NCBI RefSeq assembly: GCF_003584135.1
Contig: NZ_QXFI01000036.1
Span: 62,001-126,000 of the forward strand
From: Flagellimonas pelagia
GTDB taxonomy: Bacteria > Bacteroidota > Bacteroidia > Flavobacteriales > Flavobacteriaceae
DNA: 64,000 bases
Reading direction: 5' to 3'
Both the position numbers and the translations under genes were made by a program. The notes beneath the pieces are model-generated. The model searched no databases, was not told the DNA's origin, and was given only the letters and a program-made list of their open reading frames with translations. Below are positions 26,582 through 36,634 of the stretch, piece after piece; position 1 is the stretch's first letter; each line of letters opens with the position of its first letter.

Positions 26582-27202
26582 TTATAAAATATCAAGGCTA
26601 CCCTTTCCTTCACGAACCACAACAGGTTCTCCTTCGGATAGATCTATAACCGTGGAGGCCACATTATCGCCATAACCGCCATCGATTACCACGTCGACCA
26701 GATTCTGCCATTTTTCATAAATGAGCTCCGGATCGGTGGTATATTCCAAAATATCATCTTCATCACGAATGGAAGTAGAAACAATTGGATTGCCCAATTC
26801 TGCCACCAAGGCCCTGGCAATGTTGTTGTCGGGCACCCTAATTCCTACCGTTTTCTTTTTCTTGAAATCTTTTGGCAGATTGTTGTTCCCAGGAAGGATA
26901 AAAGTATAAGGTCCTGGAAGGGTCCTTTTCAAAATCTTGAAAGTGGATGAATCAATTTGCCGAACATAATCCGATAAATTACTCAAATCCGCACAAACAA
27001 AGGACCAATTGGCCTTTTCCAACTTAACCCCCTTAATTCTGGCCAGACGTTCCAATGCCTTGGTATTGGTAATATCGCACCCTAAACCATATACTGTATC
27101 CGTAGGGTAAATGACCAATCCACCCTTTCTGAGTACGTTGACCACCTTCTCCACCTGCCGGGGATTCGGGTTCTCTTCATAAAGTTTTATCAACTCTGCC
27201 AT
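26582..27202 (-). CDS. TsaC/Sua5/YciO-family L-threonylcarbamoyladenylate synthase-like protein
   Basis: The 206-residue protein belongs to the YrdC/YciO fold: GGLVIYPTDTVYGLGCDI, RIKGVKLEKANWSFVC, TLPGPYTFILPG, VGIRVPDN and GNPIVSTSIR. True TsaC/Sua5 enzymes make threonylcarbamoyl-AMP for tRNA t6A37. The K-x-R-x2-K-P-like segment of Sua5 is replaced here by K-x2-K-L-E-K-A, closer to YciO, so activity in t6A synthesis is possible but not certain. It is transcribed alone towards the shared terminator. Confidence 0.75.
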   Translation of the reverse strand: MAELIKLYEENPNPRQVEKVVNVLRKGGLVIYPTDTVYGLGCDITNTKALERLARIKGVKLEKANWSFVCADLSNLSDYVRQIDSSTFKILKRTLPGPYTFILPGNNNLPKDFKKKKTVGIRVPDNNIARALVAELGNPIVSTSIRDEDDILEYTTDPELIYEKWQNLVDVVIDGGYGDNVASTVIDLSEGEPVVVREGKGSLDIL

Positions 27203-27462
27203 CTTATTGTTCCAAAGGAAAGTTCAATCGTTTCCAACAGACCAAGTTACTAAAGAATACCGTGATATATACATAAATGAATCCAATTCAATTGATATAT
27301 GCCAATTTTTTCTTAAGACAACCAACCTTAAAGTAATGGCAGCATCTATGCAGTAAAAAAACCGATTGGTCAATTGATATGGTCGATTGGTAGATTGTAC
27401 ACCAAAAACCGTACGTAAAACTTGCAAATTTGTTCCATATGCCACCATTACATCCCCAAAGA

Positions 27463-28227
27463 ATGAAGCTTACACCATACGCCTTGCTTTTATTTTGCCT
27501 TACGGCATTGCTGGCCGTCGGTTGTTCCAATAGGAACAATTCTCCCCAATATTCCGATGGAAAAGAAATTACCCAACTATTGGACAGCCTGTTCACAAAG
27601 CTTGAAAAAGCATATTCAGAAGCCAATTCCAATTCGGAAAGGTTAGTGGAAATCAATGAAAAAATAAGAAGGGCCATTGAGCGCATTGACTCACCTAAAT
27701 TATTGGATGATATATTAAGCGGATATGATACTAAAAAGCATGACTTTTCATTCATCCTGTCCCCTGACACAAAGGTCTGTGTATTCTCATGGTATACCCA
27801 TATGGAAAATTCCGGGAATAGGATCAAGAACATTGCTCTTTACCATTCCAATGATAAAATGGTACCCACATCCCTTTATGGCACACCCGTAATTTATAGT
27901 GAAATCAATCAAATAGAGACTTACGATGGTGAAACCATTTACCTCCTCCAAGGAAATGATAGCATCAACCAAAACAAGTTTTATCGCTTGAATGCCTATC
28001 TCCTCAAGAACGGTTATCTTGAAGAGACCCCCGCATTCCCTAACAATGAATCTTCCATTGCCATCAATAGCTTGTTGGACTCTTCCAAAATGGGGACTCC
28101 TTCCCATTTTAAAATAGAAATGAACGGTTTAAGGATTTTGTTCCAAGACCAGTTGGACACTTCCAATGTGGAAAACACCCTTGCGTTCGATGGCAAAAAA
28201 TACGTGCTGGAAAATGGGCACCACTGA
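27463..28227 (+). CDS. Lipoprotein of unknown function
   Basis: From the ATG at 27463 the precursor has 254 residues and a lipoprotein signal ending LAVGCS. The longer frame from 27430 only adds MFHMPPLHPQR, which is unlike a signal peptide. The mature part starts with a charged helix (LDSLFTKLEKAYSEANSNSERLVEINEKI) and continues with a beta-rich domain (FIVRECG-free, for example VCVFSWYTHME, TIYLLQGND, LRILFQDQLD). I recognise no family. A 260-base AT-rich stretch without a gene precedes it; I see no confident promoter, RNA or repeat in that stretch. Confidence 0.65.
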   Translation: MKLTPYALLLFCLTALLAVGCSNRNNSPQYSDGKEITQLLDSLFTKLEKAYSEANSNSERLVEINEKIRRAIERIDSPKLLDDILSGYDTKKHDFSFILSPDTKVCVFSWYTHMENSGNRIKNIALYHSNDKMVPTSLYGTPVIYSEINQIETYDGETIYLLQGNDSINQNKFYRLNAYLLKNGYLEETPAFPNNESSIAINSLLDSSKMGTPSHFKIEMNGLRILFQDQLDTSNVENTLAFDGKKYVLENGHH

Positions 28228-28251
28228 ATTAGCCCCAAAACCAAATTCATT

Positions 28252-30471
28252 TTATGGTTTTAGGTAAAAGCCTAAATCATCCAGGACAATAATCCCCAAC
28301 GAATCCTTATCAAACACAAGTTTAATACTCTTTAGCTTGTCCATATGAAGACTATCATTCTGTACCTTAAACAGGGAAATGGGCAGATAACAGCTTTTTA
28401 ATTGGATTTCCGATTCCTGGCCTATCATCTCCTTGTCCAAAAACTTGAACTTGGTAAACTTGGATTTAATGGTTTTGGGGAAACTATTCGTAGTCCCTAA
28501 ATTCACCGTAGCAGTCCTTTCCAAACTATCAATAAGCACAACGCTGAAATTAAAACCATGGTCAGGTGCCTCATCCTTTTTCTCTTTATCGGATTTGTTC
28601 TTCAATTCGGCAAAATTGCCCATGGCCAAGGAAAGTGCCAGGGTGTCCGCAGTCTCAAAATTCTTGAGCGAATCCGGCAAAACAATGGTATAGCTCGCTA
28701 TGGAATCTGCAATGGACTTCTTCCCATAACGCCAACCCAGCACCAGGGCATTGTTTTGCTGACTCCCACCATCCCTGGACTTGAGTTGTTCTTCTCTCCA
28801 AACCTTGAAATTTTCGGCTTGGATCTGAATTCCATCTTTGGATGAGGCCACATCCATATCCTCTTCAAAATCCACCAATATCTTTTTGGAAGTATCTGCG
28901 TATTGTGAAAAATAATCTTCTTTGGGCAACCATTCCCCTGCCAGTTCCGAATTCTTGAAAATGGGGACATAGGCTTTGTTTCCCTTCAAAACAGCTTCCA
29001 CAAAGGCGCTCACATAAACCTTGGCCACTTGCCGTTGTTCCTCGCCTGTAACCAAAGGTTTCAAATTCAACAACCATTCCATGGGAGCCCCAAAGTCGGA
29101 CCGACCCCATGTGGAATTGAATTGGCCGTGGTTGGCGTGGTTCATATACAAGCCCGCTTTGAAACCATCAAATCCTTCCGAGAATTTTAATCGATGATAG
29201 GGTCGCATGCCCCAAAAACTCGTTTCATCAGAATCCCAAGCTCCTTGAAGGGAAAGGTAGTTGATGTTCTCCAACTCCATTTCCCTATCGTATCGGTAAT
29301 CCGTCGGAGCAATGGTAACCACCCCTTTTATCCCGAAACCGAAATCAAACTCCTCCCTGGCATTATCGGGAAATCGGCTCAGTTTATTGAAAGCCGCTGC
29401 AATGGAAACCGCCTCACCTCCTCGGGAATGACCGATCAAAACAATGTTGTCCATATCTACTTTACCCTTCAGATCGGCATTGCCTCCCCTGTTCCATTGA
29501 TCCCACTGCTCCAAATGTTTGAGCAACAACCAGCCACGGACTGGCATTTCTTTCCCTCTGAAATCACCCGACCAGTGTGCGTTGACAAAGTTTTCATCCA
29601 CAGAAACCACAATGGTGCCCCTGCTTGCCAAAAGTCCACCCAAATAAGCGTACCCTTCATCCGAATAATCAATCATGCTGTGGTTGCCATGCACCACCAG
29701 TACCAAAGGAAAAGGCCCTTCTCCCTTGGGCATATACACCCTTCCGTTCAAGGGAAATTCCTTCACCCCAAATCCCCAGAACTTTTCACGCCACTTTTTC
29801 TTTTTGCCCTTCCAATCGGGAAGCAACAAAGAAGCATCCACAGAAGGTGTCTTTATTTTTACGCCTTCGGCATATTCGGGTCGTTTTTGGTCCGTTCCAC
29901 TGCCATACGTAAAGGTTTCCACCTCAAAAGTACCTGGGGAGGAAGGATTGTCCAATCCTATTTCCTTCAAAGTGACCACCGCTACATTTGATTCTTGCCC
30001 CCCCTCTTCTTTACTGAAAGGATCCCCATCCAACGTTGAAAATCCATATACACCAACAGCAGCTAAAACCAGAGCCCCTATTAACATTACGGCACCCCAC
30101 TTGACACTGGTCTTCGCAAGGATTTTCCATATTCCCCAAATCAACAGTCCGCAACAAATCAACCCGAAAACAGCAAGGGCATAAAATAAAGAAGCAGGCC
30201 ACCGAAAGGCATACATCCGCATAAGGTACAGGGCTACAAAGCCGGTTAAAAGTGTAGCATAGACCGAAGCTGGAATCTTCCCCAGCAAGGGTATTAGTTT
30301 GGAAAAAATAATTCTCAAAAGGAACAAGAGCAGTATTCCAATGAGCAGCCCCAATACCATGGTGACCCAAGCAGGAAATCCGATTTCAAAATAATATCCG
30401 GAAATCCCGAAAAGAAGCAATACCACAAGGGCTACGGAAAGAAATAAGGGTTGGGCAAACAGTTTTTTCAT
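28252..30471 (-). CDS. Membrane-anchored alpha/beta hydrolase
   Basis: From the ATG at 30471 (MKKLFAQPLFLSVAL) the protein has 740 residues; the upstream in-frame start only adds a poor leader. The first 160 residues contain about five transmembrane helices. The soluble part holds an alpha/beta hydrolase: PLVLVVHGNHSM (oxyanion), VLIGHSRGGEAV with nucleophile Ser349, and NHANHGQFNSTWG with the likely catalytic His. The last 200 residues are a beta-rich domain (ILVDFEEDMDVA, VFDKDSLGIIVLDDLGFYL). It resembles the chlorophyllase/BAAT-like secreted esterase group. Substrate unknown. Confidence 0.75.
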   Translation of the reverse strand: MKKLFAQPLFLSVALVVLLLFGISGYYFEIGFPAWVTMVLGLLIGILLLFLLRIIFSKLIPLLGKIPASVYATLLTGFVALYLMRMYAFRWPASLFYALAVFGLICCGLLIWGIWKILAKTSVKWGAVMLIGALVLAAVGVYGFSTLDGDPFSKEEGGQESNVAVVTLKEIGLDNPSSPGTFEVETFTYGSGTDQKRPEYAEGVKIKTPSVDASLLLPDWKGKKKKWREKFWGFGVKEFPLNGRVYMPKGEGPFPLVLVVHGNHSMIDYSDEGYAYLGGLLASRGTIVVSVDENFVNAHWSGDFRGKEMPVRGWLLLKHLEQWDQWNRGGNADLKGKVDMDNIVLIGHSRGGEAVSIAAAFNKLSRFPDNAREEFDFGFGIKGVVTIAPTDYRYDREMELENINYLSLQGAWDSDETSFWGMRPYHRLKFSEGFDGFKAGLYMNHANHGQFNSTWGRSDFGAPMEWLLNLKPLVTGEEQRQVAKVYVSAFVEAVLKGNKAYVPIFKNSELAGEWLPKEDYFSQYADTSKKILVDFEEDMDVASSKDGIQIQAENFKVWREEQLKSRDGGSQQNNALVLGWRYGKKSIADSIASYTIVLPDSLKNFETADTLALSLAMGNFAELKNKSDKEKKDEAPDHGFNFSVVLIDSLERTATVNLGTTNSFPKTIKSKFTKFKFLDKEMIGQESEIQLKSCYLPISLFKVQNDSLHMDKLKSIKLVFDKDSLGIIVLDDLGFYLKP

Positions 30472-30619
30472 GAGGTTGGTCGGTTGGTTTAAATACAAAG
30501 TAGCTTTGAATTTAAACAATTTTTACCATCCCCTGATGGAACGAACACCATTTTGGGACATTGACAACACAACCGAGCGTTGATCAACAGAAAAACGTAG
30601 AAATACCCTGATATTTATT

Positions 30620-32953
30620 TTATGCGTTATCCAGCACTTCCAACTTGGCGAAACGCAGGAGCAGTTTTTTGATGCCTCCATTATCAAAATGGATTTCTGC
30701 CTTTCTATCGTTTCCTGCGCCTTCAATGCTCAACACCTTTCCCCTACCAAATCGGGTATGGTTTACCAGGACACCTACTGCCAAGCCAGGGTCAACCGTA
30801 TTGGTGTTCTCCACGGGGGAGCCAAGATCCGGTTTTAACTTTCTCAACTTTCTAAGTTGGTTCTCATTGGGACCTTGAACACTTGGAGGGGTCCCATTGA
30901 TCGGTTTAATTTGGCGTAGCTTGCTTTTGTCCACCTCTCCAAAGATATCGGCATTGATCATGGATTTGTATCGATATCCATCATTGACGGGCACTAGATT
31001 GTCCACATACTTTTCATCAATCTCTTCCAAAAATCTACTAGGCTCAGCATCAATGAGTTTCCCCCATCGATATCGATTTTGGGTATAAGTAAGATAGGCC
31101 TGCTTTTCTGCCCGGGTCAACGCTACATAGAACAACCTACGCTCTTCTTCCAGTTCGCTACGGGTATTCATGCTCATAGCCGATGGAAATAGGTCTTCCT
31201 CCATACCCACCACGTACACGAACGGAAATTCCAGTCCCTTGGCCAGGTGAATGGTCATGAGGGCCACACGGTCATCATCCCCTACCTCTTTGTCCATATC
31301 GGTGGCCAAGGCAACATCTTCCAAAAACTCGGTAAGACTACCTGTGGCATCGGCCAATTCTTTCTGACCTTCCACAAAATCCTTGATACCGTTCAAAAGT
31401 TCCTCGATGTTCTCCATACGGGCAATGCCTTCGGGAGTTCCATCTTTTTTAAATTCAAGCAACAATCCGGTCTTTTTGGCCACATGTTCCGCCAAGGTAA
31501 AGGCATCGGAACCTTCGTTCATGATCTGGAAGCTCTTGATCATGGTCACAAAATCTTCCAACTTCCGTTTGGTACCTGCATTGATGTTCAAGTTGAGCTT
31601 GTCCAGATGTTCCATCACCTCCAAAATGGAACGACCATAGTGGTTGGCGGCCACAATCAACTTGTCAATAGTGCTCTGCCCGATCCCCCGTGCCGGAAAA
31701 TTGATGATACGCTTCAGTGCCTCCTCATCTTTTGGGTTGATGACCATTCTCAAATAGGCCAACACATCCTTGATCTCTTTGCGTTGATAGAAGGAAAGCC
31801 CCCCATAAATACGATAGGGAATATCACGCTTTCGCAGAGCGTCCTCAATGGCCCTGGACTGCGAGTTGGTACGGTACAAGACTGCAAAATCCCCATTCTG
31901 CATTTGGTGTTGCATCTTGTTCTCAAAGATGGAACCTGCCACATACCTGCCTTCCTCTGCATCGGTCGGGCTACGGTGTATTTTGATCAAGCCCCCATCG
32001 TCATTGGAGGTCCAGACATTTTTCTCTAGCTGGTTTTTATTGTTCGCGATGATGGAATTCGCGGCATTTACGATATTCTTGGTCGAACGATAGTTCTGCT
32101 CCATACGGTACACGGCCACATCATCATAATCCCTTTGAAAATTGAGGATATTGCTGATGTTCGCCCCACGGAAGGAATAGATACTCTGTGCATCGTCCCC
32201 CACCACGCAGATGTTCTGGTAACGATCGCTCAACGCCTTTACAATCAAATATTGGGAATGGTTGGTGTCTTGGTACTCATCCACCAAAATGTATCGGAAC
32301 CTGTCCTGATATTTCATCAAAACCTCTGGGAAGCGCGTTAAAAGTTCATTGGTACGCAATAACAGATCATCAAAATCCATAGCACCTGCCTTAAAACAGC
32401 GGTCCACATAATTTTGGTAGATCTCGCCCATTCGGGGTCGCTTTGCCATGGCATCAGCCTCCACCAATTCCGGGTTCTGGAAGTATGCCTTTACCGTGAT
32501 CAAGCTATTTTTATAGGATGAGATACGGCTCTGAATCTGTTTGTATTTGTAGATATCCTTATCGAGCCCCATTTCCTTGATGATGGAAGCAATCAAACGT
32601 TGGGAATCCTGGGTGTCATAAATGGTAAAGTTGCTGGGGAAACCAAGCTTGTCCCCATCAAAACGGAGCAATTTCGCAAACACGGAGTGAAAAGTCCCCA
32701 TCCAGAGATTCTTAGCCTCCGAGTTCCCAACAATCGTGGCAATCCGCTTCTTCATTTCACGCGCCGCCTTGTTGGTAAAGGTCAGGGCCAGAATGTTAAA
32801 GGAGTCCACTCCTTGTTCCATCAAATGGGCAATACGGTAGGTCAGTACCCGTGTCTTGCCCGAGCCCGCTCCGGCAATTACCATCAATGGACCATCCTTG
32901 TGCAGTACAGGGGCACGTTGCGCATCGTTCAATTCATCCAAAAAAGTGCTCAA
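30620..32953 (-). CDS. pcrA: UvrD/PcrA-type ATP-dependent DNA helicase
   Basis: The 777-residue superfamily 1A 3'-5' helicase has all motifs: Q-motif LNDAQRAPV, Walker A GAGSGKT at 28-34, LALTFTNKAAREMKKRI, DEYQDTNHSQY, VVGDDAQSIYSFRGA, EQNYRST, TIHLAKGLEFPFVYVVG and VALTRAEKQAYLTY. The C-terminus (VNHTRFGRGKVLSIEG and following) is the Tudor-like domain that contacts RNA polymerase in PcrA/UvrD. The protein acts in repair, replication restart and clearing of stalled polymerases. A 140-base gap without a recognisable gene lies upstream. Confidence 0.93.
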   Translation of the reverse strand: MSTFLDELNDAQRAPVLHKDGPLMVIAGAGSGKTRVLTYRIAHLMEQGVDSFNILALTFTNKAAREMKKRIATIVGNSEAKNLWMGTFHSVFAKLLRFDGDKLGFPSNFTIYDTQDSQRLIASIIKEMGLDKDIYKYKQIQSRISSYKNSLITVKAYFQNPELVEADAMAKRPRMGEIYQNYVDRCFKAGAMDFDDLLLRTNELLTRFPEVLMKYQDRFRYILVDEYQDTNHSQYLIVKALSDRYQNICVVGDDAQSIYSFRGANISNILNFQRDYDDVAVYRMEQNYRSTKNIVNAANSIIANNKNQLEKNVWTSNDDGGLIKIHRSPTDAEEGRYVAGSIFENKMQHQMQNGDFAVLYRTNSQSRAIEDALRKRDIPYRIYGGLSFYQRKEIKDVLAYLRMVINPKDEEALKRIINFPARGIGQSTIDKLIVAANHYGRSILEVMEHLDKLNLNINAGTKRKLEDFVTMIKSFQIMNEGSDAFTLAEHVAKKTGLLLEFKKDGTPEGIARMENIEELLNGIKDFVEGQKELADATGSLTEFLEDVALATDMDKEVGDDDRVALMTIHLAKGLEFPFVYVVGMEEDLFPSAMSMNTRSELEEERRLFYVALTRAEKQAYLTYTQNRYRWGKLIDAEPSRFLEEIDEKYVDNLVPVNDGYRYKSMINADIFGEVDKSKLRQIKPINGTPPSVQGPNENQLRKLRKLKPDLGSPVENTNTVDPGLAVGVLVNHTRFGRGKVLSIEGAGNDRKAEIHFDNGGIKKLLLRFAKLEVLDNA

Positions 32954-33093
32954 AAGGTCTGCTCTTTAAAAAGTAGGGGTGAAATTAGCCAATAATGGAG
33001 ACCTGCTAAAATCATAGTTTCAATTTTTATAAACACTGGCATCGGAAATCAATACATTTTTAAATATATTTAAGCCCTCAACTTATATCGCTG

Positions 33094-33633
33094 ATGAATT
33101 TTCACCATTTCCCCCTATTCCTTCTTCTTCTTTTTGGTTTTTTAGGAATTTCACAAGAAAAAAGTACGGGTCCCGTCATTGCCGATTACGGCCCTGTTTT
33201 CAAAATTGAAAACCCCGATTTTAAAACGGATATGTCCCAGGAGTTCAAGGTTGTTTTTGATGTAATGGACAGCCCAGAATCGCATACCGAGCTTAACAAA
33301 AAGCTGGAGACGGCCGCCCGTTTCCTTAACTTACATGCACAAGCAGGCATTCCTGTTTCACAACTTAAAGTGGCCGTCATCGTACACAATGCGGCTTCCA
33401 AGGACATTACCCATGATGAGGCCTACAAGACCCGTTTTGGAGTGCCCAATCCAAATTCAGGCATGGTCCAGGCCCTCCTAGATGCCGGAGTGGAAATCAT
33501 ATACTGTGGTCAGTCCTCCATGGCACGGAATTTCCCCAAGGAAGATTTGATTCCAGGGGTAAAGATTGCCCTGTCCGCCATGACTGCCAACATCCAATTG
33601 CAAAACCAAGGATACCGTCCTATTAAATTATAA
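33094..33633 (+). CDS. Exported DsrE-family protein
   Basis: The 179-residue precursor has a signal peptide (FLLLLFGFLGISQ). The mature part matches the DsrE/DsrF-like fold: EFKVVFDVMDSP, ARFLNLHAQAGIPVSQLKVAVIVHNAAS, LLDAGVEIIYCGQSSMARNFPKEDLIPGVKIALSAM. One cysteine (IIYCGQ) sits where sulfur-carrying members have theirs. Exported DsrE-like proteins have no assigned function; sulfur transfer or redox is a possibility. The M20 amidohydrolase gene follows after five bases. Confidence 0.78.
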   Translation: MNFHHFPLFLLLLFGFLGISQEKSTGPVIADYGPVFKIENPDFKTDMSQEFKVVFDVMDSPESHTELNKKLETAARFLNLHAQAGIPVSQLKVAVIVHNAASKDITHDEAYKTRFGVPNPNSGMVQALLDAGVEIIYCGQSSMARNFPKEDLIPGVKIALSAMTANIQLQNQGYRPIKL

Positions 33634-33638
33634 CCAAC

Positions 33639-34925
33639 ATGATGAAGTATGTTTTAACGCTTGCTCTGTTTTCTGCAAGCTTATCGATTTATGCCCAGCA
33701 CGGGTTGGAAAAAGACATTGCCGCCGTTGAATCCAAAGTGATTGAATGGAGACGTGACATACATGAACATCCTGAACTTAGTAACAGGGAGTTTAAAACA
33801 GCAGAGAAAATTGCAGAACATTTAAAATCCCTGGGGATTGAGGTCCAGACCGGCGTTGCCCATACCGGTGTGGTCGGGTTGTTGAAAGGTAAGAAACCAG
33901 GAAAAGTGGTCGCCCTTCGTGCCGATATCGATGCTTTACCCGTTACCGAGCGTAACGACCTTCCCTTCAAATCCAATGTTACATCGGAATACTTGGGTCA
34001 GGAAGTTGGGGTAATGCATGCCTGTGGACACGACACCCATATTGCCATTTTGATGGGAGTGGCCGAAGTGCTTGCCAAAAACACGGATAAAATACGCGGG
34101 ACAGTGAAGTTCATCTTCCAACCTGCTGAGGAAGGTGCGCCTCCAGGAGAAGAAGGTGGTGCCGAATTGATGGTAAAAGAAGGTGTACTGGACAACCCAA
34201 AGGTAGATGCCATTTACGGTCTCCATATCGGTTCCTATCTTCCTGTGGGGCAAATTGCCTATAAACCAGGGGGCGCCTTGGCCGCTGCACAGCGCTTTGT
34301 GGTCAGCATCAAAGGAAAACAAACCCATGGTTCCGCTCCTTGGGGTGGAATCGACCCTATTTATGTGGCTTCCAAAATTGTGGATGGCTACCAGTCCATT
34401 ATTAGCCGCGAGTTGGAATTGACCAAAGAAGCTGCCGTCATTACCGTGGGTAAGATCAGTGGTGGTGTCCGAAACAATATCATCCCCGAAAGTGCCGAAC
34501 TTATCGGAACCATCCGAACGTTGGACTATGACATGCAAAAACAGGTCAATGATCGAATGAAGGAAATGGCAGCAGACATTGCCAAAGCCTACCGGGCCGA
34601 AGCAACTGTGGAAATCGCCAAAGGCGTGCCGATCACCTACAACGATGTGGACCTGACCGAAAAATCCCTACCAAGCCTGCAACAAGTGGCCGGGGCGGAA
34701 AACGTCCATTTGATCAAGGCCATCACCGGAGCCGAGGATTTTTCATTCTATCAGGAAAAAATCCCTGGTTTCTTTTTCATCTTGGGAGGAAAAGACCCAA
34801 AATCTGGGCCAGATGAATATTTTCCACACCATACCCCCGATTTCAAAATTGATGATAGCGGGCTGTTATTGGGTGTAAAAGCCATGACCGAAATTGCTTT
34901 GGATTATTTGGATAGAAGCAAATAA
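33639..34925 (+). CDS. Exported M20-family amidohydrolase (aminoacylase/carboxypeptidase type)
   Basis: The 428-residue precursor carries a signal peptide (LTLALFSASLSIYA). M20D motifs are present: WRRDIHEHPELSNREFKTAEKI, VVALRADIDALPV, MHACGHDTHIAIL with metal-binding Cys and His, IFQPAEEGAPPGEEGG with the catalytic Glu, and a C-terminal ITGAEDFSFYQEKIPGFFFILGG. Such enzymes hydrolyse N-acyl amino acids or amidated peptides with a dinuclear metal centre; the substrate is unknown. It forms a short operon with the DsrE-like gene and is followed by a strong stem-loop. Confidence 0.9.
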   Translation: MMKYVLTLALFSASLSIYAQHGLEKDIAAVESKVIEWRRDIHEHPELSNREFKTAEKIAEHLKSLGIEVQTGVAHTGVVGLLKGKKPGKVVALRADIDALPVTERNDLPFKSNVTSEYLGQEVGVMHACGHDTHIAILMGVAEVLAKNTDKIRGTVKFIFQPAEEGAPPGEEGGAELMVKEGVLDNPKVDAIYGLHIGSYLPVGQIAYKPGGALAAAQRFVVSIKGKQTHGSAPWGGIDPIYVASKIVDGYQSIISRELELTKEAAVITVGKISGGVRNNIIPESAELIGTIRTLDYDMQKQVNDRMKEMAADIAKAYRAEATVEIAKGVPITYNDVDLTEKSLPSLQQVAGAENVHLIKAITGAEDFSFYQEKIPGFFFILGGKDPKSGPDEYFPHHTPDFKIDDSGLLLGVKAMTEIALDYLDRSK

Positions 34926-34949
34926 TCCTTGCTAATCCTATAAATCAAG

Positions 34950-34988
34950 CCCCGATGTCCTCCGTAATTTGGAATTTGGACATCGGGG
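34950..34988 (+). terminator. Long-stem terminator after the M20 amidohydrolase gene
   Basis: CCCCGATGTCC (34950-34960) and GGACATCGGGG (34978-34988) form a perfect 11-bp stem around a 17-base loop, 25 bases after the stop codon. Only a short TTT follows, so termination strength is uncertain; an mRNA-stabilising hairpin or operator is an alternative. Confidence 0.6.
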
Positions 34989-35022
34989 TTTGATATTTGT
35001 AAGCACACCTGAAACTAAAAAT

Positions 35023-36597
35023 ATGGAAGCATTTCTTGATTTCTTGGGCGATATCCCTTGGTGGACTTGGATTCTCATCTTTCTTTTGATCGTTGCCATC
35101 CGAGATATCTTTTTTCAAAAAGCCCATACCATAAGCCATAATTTTCCCATTGTGGGACATTTGCGGTACTGGCTGGAAAGCATCGGTCCGGAAATGCGCC
35201 AGTATTTTGTGGCCAACAACCGAGAGGAACTTCCTTTTAACCGAATTGAACGAAGTTGGATCTACGCTTCTGCCAAAAAGGAAAACAACTACGAGGGATT
35301 CGGGACCGATCGTGACATTTACAAGCACCAGCACATTTTTGTGAAAAACGCGATGATCGGGTATCAGGTTCCCGAAAACCATCCCAACATCAAAGATCCT
35401 TATTTTATCCCTTGCGCCAAGGTGATGGGTGCATACAACAAACGGAAGAAGCCTTATCGCCCTGCCTCTGTGATCAATGTTTCGGCCATGAGTTTTGGGT
35501 CCTTGTCCGCTGCTGCCATTGAATCGTTGAACAAAGGGGTGGAAAAATGTCATGCCTACCACAATACGGGTGAAGGCGGACTGTCGCCCTATCACAAGCA
35601 AGGCGGTGATGTTATTTTTCATTTTGGGACCGGATATTTTGGTGTACGCAGCAAGGATGGAAATCTCTCCATGGAAAAATTGAAGATTCTGGTGGATGAA
35701 AATCCATGTATCAAGGCCATTGAAATCAAATTGTCGCAAGGAGCCAAACCTGGCAAGGGCGGTGTGCTCCCTGGATCAAAGATTACCCATGAACTGGCAG
35801 AGATACGAGGTGTGGAAGTAGGAAAGGATGTCATCTCCCCTCCTACTCACAAAGCTTTCAAAAATATTCCTGAACTCATGGAACTCATCGAGTCCATTGC
35901 GCATGAAACTGGGCTTCCCGTAGGAATCAAAGGGGCCATTGGTAAAGTGGACCAATGGGAGGAACTCGCCGATTTGATGATCAAAACTGGTAGGGGCCCG
36001 GATTTTATCACCATTGATGGTGGTGAAGGAGGTACCGGTGCGGCACCACCCAGTTTTGCGGACCACGTATCCCTTCCGTGGACCTATGGATTCTCGTCAG
36101 TATATAAGCTCTTCTTGGATCGGGGATTAACGGAACGTATTGTCTTCATCGGAAGTGGCAAATTAGGTTTTCCTGCGAAGGCGGCCATGGCCTTTGCCAT
36201 GGGAGCGGATTGTATCAACGTGGCCAGGGAGGCAATGATGAGCATCGGTTGTATACAGGCCCAGGTATGCCATACGAACAGATGCCCCTCTGGAGTAGCT
36301 ACACAGAACAAGTGGCTGCAGAACGGCATCAACGTTCCCTTGAAATCCGATAGGCTGGCACAATATTTCAAGACTTTCCGTAAAGAATTTTTGGAGATTA
36401 CCCATGCCGCAGGGTATGAGCATCCATGCCAATTTCATATGGAAGATATACAAGTGAATGTGGATGATGACTATCTTAGCAGTAATTTGCGTTCGGTCTA
36501 CAAGTACCAAAAAGAGAAAGTGGATTTTGACTCCATGCAAAAACTTTATGATTGCGTTCACTTGGGTGGACAACCATCTTTGGAAAAAACATTATAA
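35023..36597 (+). CDS. Membrane-anchored FMN-binding glutamate synthase-like protein
   Basis: From the ATG at 35023 the protein has 524 residues: one N-terminal transmembrane segment (WWTWILIFLLIVAI) and then the FMN-binding (GltB central) TIM barrel. INVSAMSFGSLSAAAIESLNKG, NTGEGGLSPYH, KLSQGAKPGKGGVLPG, TIDGGEGGTGAAPPSFADHVSLPW and the Cys cluster CIQAQVCHTNRCP of the 3Fe-4S centre are visible. The amidotransferase and GXGXG domains of full glutamate synthase are absent, so it cannot be complete GOGAT. Such stand-alone proteins are widespread and of uncertain reaction. The longer frame would begin inside the upstream hairpin. Confidence 0.83.
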   Translation: MEAFLDFLGDIPWWTWILIFLLIVAIRDIFFQKAHTISHNFPIVGHLRYWLESIGPEMRQYFVANNREELPFNRIERSWIYASAKKENNYEGFGTDRDIYKHQHIFVKNAMIGYQVPENHPNIKDPYFIPCAKVMGAYNKRKKPYRPASVINVSAMSFGSLSAAAIESLNKGVEKCHAYHNTGEGGLSPYHKQGGDVIFHFGTGYFGVRSKDGNLSMEKLKILVDENPCIKAIEIKLSQGAKPGKGGVLPGSKITHELAEIRGVEVGKDVISPPTHKAFKNIPELMELIESIAHETGLPVGIKGAIGKVDQWEELADLMIKTGRGPDFITIDGGEGGTGAAPPSFADHVSLPWTYGFSSVYKLFLDRGLTERIVFIGSGKLGFPAKAAMAFAMGADCINVAREAMMSIGCIQAQVCHTNRCPSGVATQNKWLQNGINVPLKSDRLAQYFKTFRKEFLEITHAAGYEHPCQFHMEDIQVNVDDDYLSSNLRSVYKYQKEKVDFDSMQKLYDCVHLGGQPSLEKTL

Positions 36598-36634
36598 TTT
36601 AGCCCCGAATATTTTTAACGAACAAATACTACTT

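Noticed and set aside
29194..29991. Open frame of about 265 codons opposite the alpha/beta hydrolase gene
   Set aside because: The sense gene has clear catalytic motifs; the opposite frame is a shadow without signal, motif or start context.
31247..32029. Open frame of about 260 codons opposite the UvrD/PcrA helicase gene
   Set aside because: All helicase motifs are in the sense strand; the opposite frame is low-information His/Ile-rich sequence.
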